From positions 1 to 11,358 of the forward strand of contig JBKHII010000077.1 of NCBI GenBank assembly GCA_046538735.1: 11,358 nucleotides of DNA, in the 5' to 3' direction. Origin of the DNA: SLST01 sp046538735 (GTDB lineage Bacteria; Spirochaetota; Spirochaetia; DSM-27196; SLST01). The translations under genes were made by a program, and so were the position numbers. Each line of letters opens with the position of its first letter. Positions within the stretch are counted from its first letter, which is position 1. Shown one piece after another: positions 1 through 6,459 of the stretch. The notes beneath the pieces were generated by a model. It ran no database searches. It was not told the origin of the DNA and worked only from the letters and a program-made list of their open reading frames with translations.

Positions 1-2
1 TC

Positions 3-887
3 CTACAACGCCGCGAGGAAGAGCGTCGCAGCAACGACCACGATCAGTCCGGACGCGGCGTACTCGACCACTGCCGCGAGCCTCCGAAGGCGATCGCCGT
101 GAAGGCGTCGCACGACGCGCCCACGTCCGGCGATGATCGCGACCGATATCGCGCTCATTGCGAGGAAGCCCCCGAACGAGACTCCCGCAACCATCAGCAT
201 CATGAGAGGCAACGCATCGTTCACCACGCCGTACACGAGCAGGACGGTGCTCACGGGACAGGGAACGAGCCCCACCGATACGGCGAGAATCCAGGGAGCG
301 CCGCTCGGTACGGCTCGCTCGGGGGCGTGTGAATGACCGAGCGAGCAACCCTCGGACTCGGACCGGCCTTCCCGCACGTGCGATACGAGGTGCACGATGC
401 CGAAGAAAGCGATCAGCCCGTAGCTCACGAGCTGGAGCGTTCGCGGTCCGGTGGTGCGGAACGTCGGGAGGACCGCACGCAGAACAACGTAGCCGAGCAT
501 CACGAGCGCGAAGGCAGAGAAGCTGTCTACGGCATTCACAAGAGCCGAGTACACGAAACCGTCCCGAGGCCTCGCGTCGCGCGCCGTGAAGTATGAGAGC
601 GCGAAGACCTTCCCGTGCCCGGGCCCCACGATGTGGACGAAACCGAAGAGGACGGAGACGCCGAGTGCGGCGAAGAGCGCGGGCCACTCGCCCTGAATCA
701 CGCGTCGGCTCAACGACGCAATCGACGACTGGAGCAATCGGCCCCAGGCCCGAATCAGCTCGGGAGCGCGGGCACCGTAGATCTCGGGGCCGGAGTCGCC
801 GGACGCTCCCATGAACGGGTTCTGCGCCGCAACGGGAATCGTAGCGAGAACCGCCAGCACGGCAAGGAAGAGGAAGGCGCGCCTCAC
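3..887 (-). CDS. NicO-family nickel/cobalt-type membrane permease
   Basis: This 294-residue inner-membrane protein resembles the NicO (RcnA-like) nickel/cobalt transporter family. Residues 1-21 form a cleavable-looking signal peptide. The first transport helix carries the family motif HIVGPGHGK at 85-93, with H85 and H91 as likely metal-contacting residues. A second family hallmark, GLVPCPVSTVLL, lies at 207-218. A hydrophilic loop at about 171-195 carries HSH (185-187). Six or so hydrophobic segments follow the signal peptide. The start is GTG at 887, whose GTGA overlaps the stop of the upstream DUF1007 gene, so the two are translationally coupled. NicO members include exporters such as RcnA and presumed importers, so direction and metal cannot be read from sequence alone. 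The pairing with DUF1007 and with a divergent metal ABC importer favours uptake, which is inference. The gene is complete, with its stop at 3-5. Confidence 0.88.
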   Translation of the reverse strand: MRRAFLFLAVLAVLATIPVAAQNPFMGASGDSGPEIYGARAPELIRAWGRLLQSSIASLSRRVIQGEWPALFAALGVSVLFGFVHIVGPGHGKVFALSYFTARDARPRDGFVYSALVNAVDSFSAFALVMLGYVVLRAVLPTFRTTGPRTLQLVSYGLIAFFGIVHLVSHVREGRSESEGCSLGHSHAPERAVPSGAPWILAVSVGLVPCPVSTVLLVYGVVNDALPLMMLMVAGVSFGGFLAMSAISVAIIAGRGRVVRRLHGDRLRRLAAVVEYAASGLIVVVAATLFLAAL

Positions 888-1465
888 CGTGCCTCCAGCG
901 CGAGGATCGGCACCAAGATCGTTCCCCAGCCGACACTGGCGAGTTCGCGCGTCTGCCTGGTCACCACGAACCTACGGCCGGATCGGCTGTACTCGCTGTG
1001 GAGCGGGTCGGAGAGGAAGTCGACGTAGTAGCTCTCGTCGAACAACCCCACGGCGAACCGATCGAGATCGTCCCACGGCACGCTAAGGGGAACGGTGAAC
1101 TCGTACCGCAGCCGGCCGTTCACCACTTCCGCGCGGAAGGTATCTGCCTCCGGGATCTCCACGGGGCACTCGTCGATATGTGCCACGACATAGTAGCCGT
1201 ACTCGATCAGGTGGGCGAACCCTTCGGTCCGGATCGTCCGTGTTTCCGCGGTCGAGAGCGCGCCATCGCGGTCCGCGTCGTAGAACTGGATCATGTCCGC
1301 GCTGTTGAACTCGTCAAAGAGCCAACTCACCGTAATCGCTCGAACGCCCGTCTCGTCCAGGTGAAAGTCGAAAGTCCCGTCGATCCACAGATGGGGATGG
1401 GCCCGGAGCACGGTTGGAGAGAGGAGACAGAGACATGTAACCATCCACAACCGCGTACGCATCAT
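884..1465 (-). CDS. DUF1007 family periplasmic protein, NicO partner
   Basis: This 193-residue exported protein matches the DUF1007 family, which is commonly encoded beside NicO permeases and has no firmly assigned function that I know of. Residues 1-22 are a signal peptide ending LRA. Predicted cleavage after A22 would leave the mature protein beginning HPHLWID, the family's typical start. A perfect EF-hand-like 12-residue loop (D63, D65, D67, G68, L70, E74) suggests a bound divalent cation. A single cysteine (C100) lies in the mature part. A hydrophobic stretch near the C terminus (about 181-190) is short and may pack against or anchor to the membrane. Two ATGs in tandem (1465 and 1462) could start translation, and no strong ribosome site precedes them. 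It is the first gene of the leftward pair. An auxiliary role delivering metal to the permease is inferred from context. Confidence 0.85.
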   Translation of the reverse strand: MMRTRLWMVTCLCLLSPTVLRAHPHLWIDGTFDFHLDETGVRAITVSWLFDEFNSADMIQFYDADRDGALSTAETRTIRTEGFAHLIEYGYYVVAHIDECPVEIPEADTFRAEVVNGRLRYEFTVPLSVPWDDLDRFAVGLFDESYYVDFLSDPLHSEYSRSGRRFVVTRQTRELASVGWGTILVPILALEAR

Positions 1466-1478
1466 TCATTTTCTTTTT

Positions 1479-1493
1479 CGGCCGGTCCGGCCG
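1479..1493. repeat. GC-rich perfect inverted repeat in DUF1007 leader
   Basis: CGGCCGG and CCGGCCG flank a single T, making a perfect 7-1-7 palindrome 14 bases before the leftward ATG at 1465. On the leftward strand it is followed by an A-rich run, not T, so it does not look like an intrinsic terminator for that strand. It could fold in the DUF1007 mRNA leader or be a protein-binding site. In GC-rich DNA such a repeat can also arise by chance. Confidence 0.45.
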
Positions 1494-1513
1494 CCGGGTT
1501 GACCGGGACTCAC

Positions 1514-1541
1514 TTGACGGATTCGTCCGATTGGGTAATAT
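1514..1541 (+). promoter_or_regulatory. candidate sigma-70-type promoter of the regulator/znu operon
   Basis: TTGACG at 1514-1519 (five of six bases of the consensus -35) is followed 16 bases later by TAATAT at 1536-1541 (four of six of the consensus -10). This lies in the only clearly AT-rich patch of the divergent gap. Transcription would start near 1548, giving a leader of about 23 bases. GGAG at 1555-1558, 12 bases before the ATG, is the only ribosome-site candidate and is spaced slightly long. Confidence 0.5.
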
Positions 1542-1554
1542 TACTTAGTAATAC
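1535..1554. promoter_or_regulatory. candidate operator palindrome for a metal-responsive repressor
   Basis: TATTACT (1539-1545), T (1546) and AGTAATA (1547-1553) form a perfect 7-1-7 inverted repeat. A second, overlapping palindrome, GTAATATTAC, covers 1535-1544, so the element GTAATA/TATTAC occurs several times within 20 bases. The site overlaps the proposed -10 and start point of the rightward promoter, where a bound repressor would block polymerase. It lies between two metal-transport operons and next to a DNA-binding regulator gene. Its AT richness stands out against the surroundings. Binding by that regulator, or alternatively by an unlinked Zur/Fur-type protein, is inference. Confidence 0.55.
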
Positions 1555-1570
1555 GGAGTCCGGTACGCCG

Positions 1571-1846
1571 ATGAACCACCAACGACGCAAGGAAGAAGTC
1601 ATCACCTTCAAGGTCGACGAGCAGCTCGCCGCCGCCATGGCCGGCATCGACAACCGCTCGGCGTTCATCCGTGACGCGATTCTCTCCGCGCTCGGAAACA
1701 CCTGTCCGGTCTGCCGCGGAACCGGCATCCTGACGGTTCAGCAGCAGCGCCACTGGGATCGCTTCGCGGAGCATCACCACGTACAGCGATGCGACGAGTG
1801 TCACGAGACGCACCTCGTGTGCGACCGGGAACACTCCCGCGCATGA
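1571..1846 (+). CDS. ribbon-helix-helix regulator with Cys/His metal-site-like tail
   Basis: This 91-residue protein is likely a metal-responsive transcription factor. Residues 9-42 fit the CopG/NikR ribbon-helix-helix fold: a beta strand (EVITFKV), helix A (about 16-25), the turn with N28-R29-S30, then helix B (FIRDAILSAL). Residues 43-84 are not a NikR ACT domain. They hold CPVCRGTG at 45-52 (a CxxCxGxG motif like DnaJ zinc fingers), then H61, H68-H70, CDEC at 74-77, H78, H81 and C84. This supplies enough ligands for at least one zinc site. The start is ATG 1571. The open frame extends upstream, but only this ATG begins the fold and it follows the promoter. It leads the operon, 23 bases before the binding-protein gene. 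Autorepression through the palindrome at 1539-1553 is inferred. Its sensing metal is unknown, with zinc the best guess. Confidence 0.82.
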   Translation: MNHQRRKEEVITFKVDEQLAAAMAGIDNRSAFIRDAILSALGNTCPVCRGTGILTVQQQRHWDRFAEHHHVQRCDECHETHLVCDREHSRA

Positions 1847-1869
1847 GTATCACCAAGGAGGAGTGAGCA

Positions 1870-2853
1870 ATGCACCGTACTCGACTGGGCGCGACGCTCG
1901 TGCTCGCCGCAACCGCCACGGTTGCGTTCGCGGCCGGAACGGCCGAACCCACGGTCCCCGACGCAATTCCCCGCGTGGACCGTCTCGTGCAACCGAACGA
2001 GCGGCTCTCGCTCGTCGCGACGACGAGCATCGTGGGAGATGTCCTCGCGAACGTCGCCGGAGACGCGGCCGACCTGACGATCCTGATGGAACGCGGACAG
2101 AACCCGCACGCCTACGAGCCATCCCCGAGTGCGCTCAGGAGCGTCGAGGCGGCTCATCTCGTCTTCGTGAACGGCTTCGACCTCGAGGAAGCGCTGCTCG
2201 GCAGCATCGCGGACGTCGCGTCGGGACCAATCGTCCCGGTGTCGGCAGGCATTGAGCCGCTGGACCACGACGACCACGACGACCACGACGAGGCGCACGA
2301 CCATCACGGACGCGACCCCCACGTCTGGATGGATCCCAACAACGTCGTGATCTGGGTGGACAACATGGTTCGCGTACTCGCTCAGGCCGACCCCGCGAAC
2401 GCCGACGTGTATCGCGAGAACGGCGAGCAGTATGCCGGCGCGCTTCGCGAGGTAGATCGCTCCATCCGCGAACAGGTGTCGCGCATCCCGCCGAGCAACC
2501 GGAAACTGGTCGTGGATCACAAGACGTTCTCGTACTTCGCCGACGAGTACGACATGGATGTCGTGGGCGCGGTCGTTCCCGGCACCTCGGACCGCGACGA
2601 ACCCTCCGCGCAGGAGGTGGCGCGGCTGGTGGAGGTGATCCGCACGGAGGACATCGCGGCAATCCTTGTGGGTCGCACGGCTTCGCGCGGGATGCAGCGC
2701 CTCGCGGAGGCCGTGGCGCAGGAAGCGGGCCGACCGATCGAGATCGTGCCTACTCTGACGGGCTCACTCGCGACGCGGGGAGAGCCCGGAGATACCTACA
2801 TCGGTCTTCTCGAGTACAACGTAGATCAGATCCTCTCGGCAATCGGGGAGTAA
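1870..2853 (+). CDS. znuA: zinc/manganese ABC transporter substrate-binding protein (ZnuA/TroA-like)
   Basis: This 327-residue cluster A-I periplasmic binding protein captures Zn2+ or Mn2+ for the ABC importer encoded next to it. A signal peptide covers residues 1-21 or so. Family metal ligands are visible: H80 in QNPHAYEPSPS, H151 in DPHVWMDP, H217 in VVDHKTF, and D308 in GDTYIGL near the C terminus. Manganese-specific relatives usually carry Glu at the third position, so His at 217 favours zinc. A His/Asp-rich loop at 132-146, typical of many ZnuA proteins, sits just before the second ligand and may scavenge zinc. The ATG at 1870 follows a near-ideal AGGAGG at 1856-1861. There is no lipobox cysteine, so a soluble periplasmic form is expected. 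The gene is second in the operon. TroA-type mixed specificity remains possible. Confidence 0.93.
   Translation: MHRTRLGATLVLAATATVAFAAGTAEPTVPDAIPRVDRLVQPNERLSLVATTSIVGDVLANVAGDAADLTILMERGQNPHAYEPSPSALRSVEAAHLVFVNGFDLEEALLGSIADVASGPIVPVSAGIEPLDHDDHDDHDEAHDHHGRDPHVWMDPNNVVIWVDNMVRVLAQADPANADVYRENGEQYAGALREVDRSIREQVSRIPPSNRKLVVDHKTFSYFADEYDMDVVGAVVPGTSDRDEPSAQEVARLVEVIRTEDIAAILVGRTASRGMQRLAEAVAQEAGRPIEIVPTLTGSLATRGEPGDTYIGLLEYNVDQILSAIGE
2263..2289 (+). repeat. three tandem 9-base repeats encoding the ZnuA His/Asp loop
   Basis: GACCACGAC occurs three times in direct succession without mismatch, encoding repeated Asp-His-Asp units at residues 132-140 of the binding protein. The repeat keeps frame, so slippage would lengthen or shorten the metal-rich loop three residues at a time. 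Confidence 0.85.
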
Positions 2854-2854
2854 C

Positions 2855-3667
2855 ATGGAACATCCGGTGCTGTTCTACGGCGGCCAATGTCACATCCCAC
2901 CGCAGCCCGATCAGCCGGCGCTCTGCGTTCGGGACGTCAGGTATCGTTATCCTGGCGCCCGCGAGGATGCGCTGAGCGACGTGACCGTTGAGGTTGCCCC
3001 GGGCGAGCGCGTCGCGCTCGTGGGGCCCAACGGGTCGGGCAAGTCGACGCTCCTGAAGCTGATCATCGGGCTCGAACCGCTGCAGGACGGTTCGATCCAC
3101 GTCTATGGCCACGAGGCGACCGCCTGCCGGCACCGCGTTGCGATCGTTCCGCAGCGGACCGGTGTGGACTGGCGCTTCCCGGTGACGGTCCGCCAGGTCG
3201 TACTCATGGGACGATACGTTCATCTCGGCTGGCTTCGGCGGCCCGGGCCGCTCGATCACGACGTTGTGGACGACGCGCTCGAGCGGATGGGCATAGCGGA
3301 CCTCGCCGACCGTCAGGTAGCCGAGCTGTCCGGCGGCCAGCAGCAACGGGTCATGCTCGCGCGCACGCTCGCCCACGACGCCGACCTGCTCCTGCTGGAC
3401 GAGCCGCTCAACCACGTGGACCTGACGACGCAGGAGCTGATCTTCCACACGATCGAGGACCTCTGCTCCAAGGGCAAGGCCGCGATCGTGAGCACGCACG
3501 ACCTGGGCATTCTGGACGTTCACTTCTCTCGAGCGCTCTTTCTCGATCGGAGTATCATCGCGGACGGCCCCGTGGGCGAGGTACTCACGGCCGAGAACAT
3601 CGCGCACGCGTACGGATTCCGATTCCACGGCCGACCGGAGGATGCAAAGTGGTCGATTGGCTCATAG
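2855..3667 (+). CDS. znuC: zinc/manganese ABC transporter ATP-binding protein
   Basis: This 270-residue ATPase powers the metal importer from the cytoplasmic face. All nucleotide-binding motifs are intact: Walker A GPNGSGKST at 57-65, Q-loop Q100, signature LSGGQQQR at 158-165, Walker B LLLLDEP at 178-184 and the switch histidine H215 in STHD. The stretch VDWRFPVTVRQVVLMGRY (104-121) is characteristic of the Mn/Zn subfamily. After Walker B the sequence reads DEPLNHVD, where most relatives have a DEPFxGVD-like segment; this is a mild variation. Residues 1-22 form a short N-terminal extension before the ATPase fold, containing C12 and H14. The gene starts one base after the stop of the binding-protein gene and overlaps the permease gene by 19 bases, so the three are surely co-transcribed. 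Confidence 0.93.
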   Translation: MEHPVLFYGGQCHIPPQPDQPALCVRDVRYRYPGAREDALSDVTVEVAPGERVALVGPNGSGKSTLLKLIIGLEPLQDGSIHVYGHEATACRHRVAIVPQRTGVDWRFPVTVRQVVLMGRYVHLGWLRRPGPLDHDVVDDALERMGIADLADRQVAELSGGQQQRVMLARTLAHDADLLLLDEPLNHVDLTTQELIFHTIEDLCSKGKAAIVSTHDLGILDVHFSRALFLDRSIIADGPVGEVLTAENIAHAYGFRFHGRPEDAKWSIGS

Positions 3668-4467
3668 AACCGCTATCGTACGGTTTCGTCCTGCGAGGGC
3701 TCATCGCCGGGTTGCTCGCTTCCGCCGCATGCGCGACGTTGAGTGCCTACGTGGTGTGGCGTGGAATGGCGTTTGCGGGCGATGCGATGGCTCACTCGAT
3801 CCTGCCGGGCATTGTCCTCGCGTACCTGCTCGGCATCAGCCTCATCTGGGGCGCAATCGCTGCCGCCGCCCTCGCGGTAGTGGGAATCGGGCTGATCTCG
3901 CGCAGCGGAGCGCTTCGCGAGGACACGGCGATCGGCGTGATGTTCGCGGGACTCTTCGCGCTCGGCATCCTGCTGCTGAGCAGCGTGGCGAGCTACCAGG
4001 ACCTTAGCCACGTTCTATTCGGCAATATCCTCGGGGTTGGCGGTTCCGATCTCACGGCGATGGCGGTGGTCGTTGCGGTCGTCATCGGCTCGGTCGCACT
4101 CTTCTCCAAGGAACTCCTTGTGACGAGCTTCGACCCGGCGCACGCGGTCGCAATCGGCCTTTCCCCGAACGCCATCCGCTACGGTCTGCTCGGCGCCGTG
4201 GCACTCACTACGGTGGTAGCCGCACAGACCGTGGGAGTCGTGCTCGTGTTGGCGCTCCTCATCACGCCCGCTGCGGCGGCCTCGCTCGTCTCGCGAAGGA
4301 TGCGCACGATCGTCACCCTGTCGCTCGCGTTCTCGGTGACCGCGACCGTGGTAGGCTTCTACGGCTCGTACTACCTCGACCTGCCGTCCGGCCCGGCGAT
4401 CGTTCTCGTGCTGACGATCCTCTTCCTCGGTTCATGGGGCGTCTCGCGCGTCAGAAAATCATCGTAG
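3649..4467 (+). CDS. znuB: zinc/manganese ABC transporter permease
   Basis: This 272-residue polytopic inner-membrane protein of the ABC-3 permease family would dimerise to form the metal channel. About eight hydrophobic segments are visible, roughly at 14-34, 50-65, 67-83, 95-112, 136-152, 176-207, 220-238 and 248-265. The conserved GDAMAHSILPG motif, typical of the family's cytoplasmic coupling region, is at 44-54, and a proline-bearing helix (LALLITPAAAASL) is at 201-213. Translation begins at GTG 3649 inside the end of the ATPase gene, with GGAGGA at 3637-3642 as ribosome site. No in-frame ATG near this point would retain the first membrane segment. It closes the metal operon. Specificity is set by the binding protein, so zinc rather than manganese is likely but not proven. 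Confidence 0.92.
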   Translation: MVDWLIEPLSYGFVLRGLIAGLLASAACATLSAYVVWRGMAFAGDAMAHSILPGIVLAYLLGISLIWGAIAAAALAVVGIGLISRSGALREDTAIGVMFAGLFALGILLLSSVASYQDLSHVLFGNILGVGGSDLTAMAVVVAVVIGSVALFSKELLVTSFDPAHAVAIGLSPNAIRYGLLGAVALTTVVAAQTVGVVLVLALLITPAAAASLVSRRMRTIVTLSLAFSVTATVVGFYGSYYLDLPSGPAIVLVLTILFLGSWGVSRVRKSS

Positions 4468-4491
4468 GTTCCTGATCTGCGGTTCCACGGA

Positions 4492-4515
4492 CGCAAGAAA
4501 CATGGTATTCTTGCG
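4492..4515 (+). other. perfect hairpin between the permease and kinase genes
   Basis: CGCAAGAA (4492-4499) and TTCTTGCG (4508-4515) form an 8-base-pair stem with an 8-base loop. No run of T follows, so it is not a classical intrinsic terminator. It lies 25 bases after the permease stop and 18 before the kinase ATG. It could stabilise the end of the metal mRNA, act in the kinase leader or be a protein-binding palindrome. The right arm contains TATTCT, a poor -10-like sequence, and no convincing -35 goes with it. Confidence 0.5.
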
Positions 4516-4533
4516 GTCGGTAGCCGCACGATT

Positions 4534-6459
4534 ATGGAGTTATCCGAGCTAAAACAGCAAGTAACCTATCTGGAGGGCGAAGTCGAGCGTCTCCACGACA
4601 TCGAGCGCGCGTTCCAGGCGCTGTTTCAGAAGAGCCCGATCGGAATCGCGTACCACCGGGTGGTGTGCGACGAGGCGGGAACACCCGTCGACTACTACTT
4701 TCTGGACGCCAACGACAATTATCGCGAGCTCACCGGTGTGGATCCGCGCGGCAAGCTCGTGACCGAGGCATTTCCGGGTATCGAGAACGATCCGTTCGAC
4801 TGGATCGGAACATTTGGGAAGGTCGCGCTCGCGGGTGAGACGATACGTTTCGAGCAGTACCTGGAACCGGTCGACCGCTGGTACGACGCGGTCGGCTATC
4901 AGACCTCGCCCGGCCACTTCGTAGCCGCCTTCCTCGAGATCACCGAGACCAAACGGCGAGAGGCCGAGCTTGCGGAGTACCGCACGCGCCTGGAGGACCT
5001 TGTCGCGGAACGGACCGCGGAGCTCGAACGCGCGAAGACGCAGGCTGAAGCCGCGAACCGTGCAAAGACTGTCTTCCTCGCCAACATGTCGCACGAGCTT
5101 CGCACACCGCTCAACGCCGTACTCGGCTACTCGGAGATCCTCTCGTCACGCGAGACCGACCAGCGCAACAGTCGCTACCTCCGAGCGATCCGGGCGAGCG
5201 GGACGGCGCTGCTCACGCTCATCAACGACGTCCTCGATCTGTCACGAATCGAGTCCGGAAAGCTCGACATTCAGCACGAGCCGGTCTCGGTGCGCGAGCT
5301 CATGGATGAGATCGACGCCATGTTCGAGGGCAAGGCCCTCGCCAAAGACCTCACGTTCCGCGTCGCCGTGGACGCCGAGGTGCCGGATGCGATCGAATCG
5401 GACCCCGTCCGGCTCCGTCAGGTCCTCGTGAACCTCGTTGCAAACGCGATCAAGTTCACCGACTCCGGCTCGGTCACCGTCTCGTGCACCTGCGCCGCCG
5501 GCTCGTCGCGTGAGGCCGATGCGGACTGCGTCTCGCTCGATTTCTCGATCGCGGACACCGGCCGCGGGATCGATCCGGTCGATCGCGAGCGTATCTACGA
5601 ATCGTTCGTTCAGGCGTCCGATCGATCGCCGAGCGACTACGAGGGCGCGGGGCTCGGGCTTGCGATCACGAAACGCATCGTTGACGAAATGAACGGGAGC
5701 CTCTCGCTCGAGAGCGAAGTTGGAGTGGGCTCGGTCTTCGTGGTCCGGCTTGATCGGCTTCGAATACTCGAGCCCGCACCGGCTCGAGAACGCACCCGCG
5801 ACATCCGATTCCGCAACGGAACCGTTCTCGTGGTGGACGACGTTGAGTACAACCGTGATCTCCTGATCGCGTACCTCGCCCCACTCGGTCTCACGTGCTA
5901 CACGGCGTCTACCGGCCCGGACGCGGTTGCCGTCGCGCGGCGAGAGCAGCCCGATCTCATCCTGATGGATCTCAAACTACCGGGCATGAACGGCGTGGAG
6001 GTGACCCAACGCCTGAGACGCGATGAGAGCACCGCAGGGATTCCGGTCGTCGTCGTCACCGCGTCGGCGCTCCTGGAGGACGAGAAGGCGATCCGGGCGG
6101 TGGCCGACGGGTACCTCCGCAAGCCGGTCGTTCGCGCCACGCTCGTACCCGAAGTCGCCCGGCACCTCGCGCACCTCACGGTTCGGACGGATGATGACGC
6201 GCCCGGCACCTTATCTGCCGGCGAAACGGAGGCGGAGACGGCGTCGCGCGGACCCGAAACGACGGAGCTCATCGCGCTCCACGAGCTCGCACTGGACGGC
6301 AACCTGGACGCGTTCGCTGAACGGCTCTCGTTGCTCGAGGAGCAGGACCCGTCGCTCGCGCGCTTCGCCTCCGAGTTGCGCTCGCTCGCGACACACTATC
6401 GCGATGAGGAGATCATCGCCTACCTGGAGCATCGACTCGATGAATCAAGAAACGGATAG
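4534..6459 (+). CDS. soluble hybrid sensor histidine kinase (PAS-HisKA-HATPase-receiver)
   Basis: This 641-residue cytoplasmic hybrid kinase has no membrane segment. Domains in order: a short coiled coil (1-25), one PAS domain (about 26-136), a charged coiled coil (140-177), HisKA with phosphoacceptor H187 in SHELRTPLN, HATPase with N-box residues N300 and N304, D-box DTGRG (341-345) and G-box GAGLGLAI (371-378), then a receiver with acidic pair D435/D436, phosphoacceptor D479, T509 and K530. A tail of about 65 residues (577-640) is predicted helical. It is too divergent for me to call a phosphotransfer domain, although H621 lies in it. ATG 4534 lacks a clear ribosome site, but upstream in-frame sequence offers no better start. 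Its end overlaps the next kinase gene by 20 bases, implying coupled synthesis. The signal sensed by the PAS domain is unknown. No transcriptional output domain is present. Confidence 0.92.
   Translation: MELSELKQQVTYLEGEVERLHDIERAFQALFQKSPIGIAYHRVVCDEAGTPVDYYFLDANDNYRELTGVDPRGKLVTEAFPGIENDPFDWIGTFGKVALAGETIRFEQYLEPVDRWYDAVGYQTSPGHFVAAFLEITETKRREAELAEYRTRLEDLVAERTAELERAKTQAEAANRAKTVFLANMSHELRTPLNAVLGYSEILSSRETDQRNSRYLRAIRASGTALLTLINDVLDLSRIESGKLDIQHEPVSVRELMDEIDAMFEGKALAKDLTFRVAVDAEVPDAIESDPVRLRQVLVNLVANAIKFTDSGSVTVSCTCAAGSSREADADCVSLDFSIADTGRGIDPVDRERIYESFVQASDRSPSDYEGAGLGLAITKRIVDEMNGSLSLESEVGVGSVFVVRLDRLRILEPAPARERTRDIRFRNGTVLVVDDVEYNRDLLIAYLAPLGLTCYTASTGPDAVAVARREQPDLILMDLKLPGMNGVEVTQRLRRDESTAGIPVVVVTASALLEDEKAIRAVADGYLRKPVVRATLVPEVARHLAHLTVRTDDDAPGTLSAGETEAETASRGPETTELIALHELALDGNLDAFAERLSLLEEQDPSLARFASELRSLATHYRDEEIIAYLEHRLDESRNG

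Noticed and set aside
998..1570. Upstream in-frame extension of the ribbon-helix-helix regulator
   Set aside because: The extension runs antisense through the DUF1007 gene and across the promoter. The recognisable fold starts only at ATG 1571.
1571..1846. Calling the small regulator NikR
   Set aside because: It lacks the C-terminal ACT domain with the nickel His/Cys ligands and is much shorter, so only the DNA-binding fold is shared.
2750..3628. Leftward open frame opposite the ABC ATPase gene, and another at 1801-2520 opposite the binding-protein gene
   Set aside because: Both lie fully or mostly opposite well-supported genes with intact family motifs and show no domain of their own.
6023..6439. 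Upstream in-frame extension of the second kinase
   Set aside because: It lies within the coding sequence of the first kinase in another frame and is an Arg/Ser-rich shadow. The receiver domain begins right after ATG 6440.
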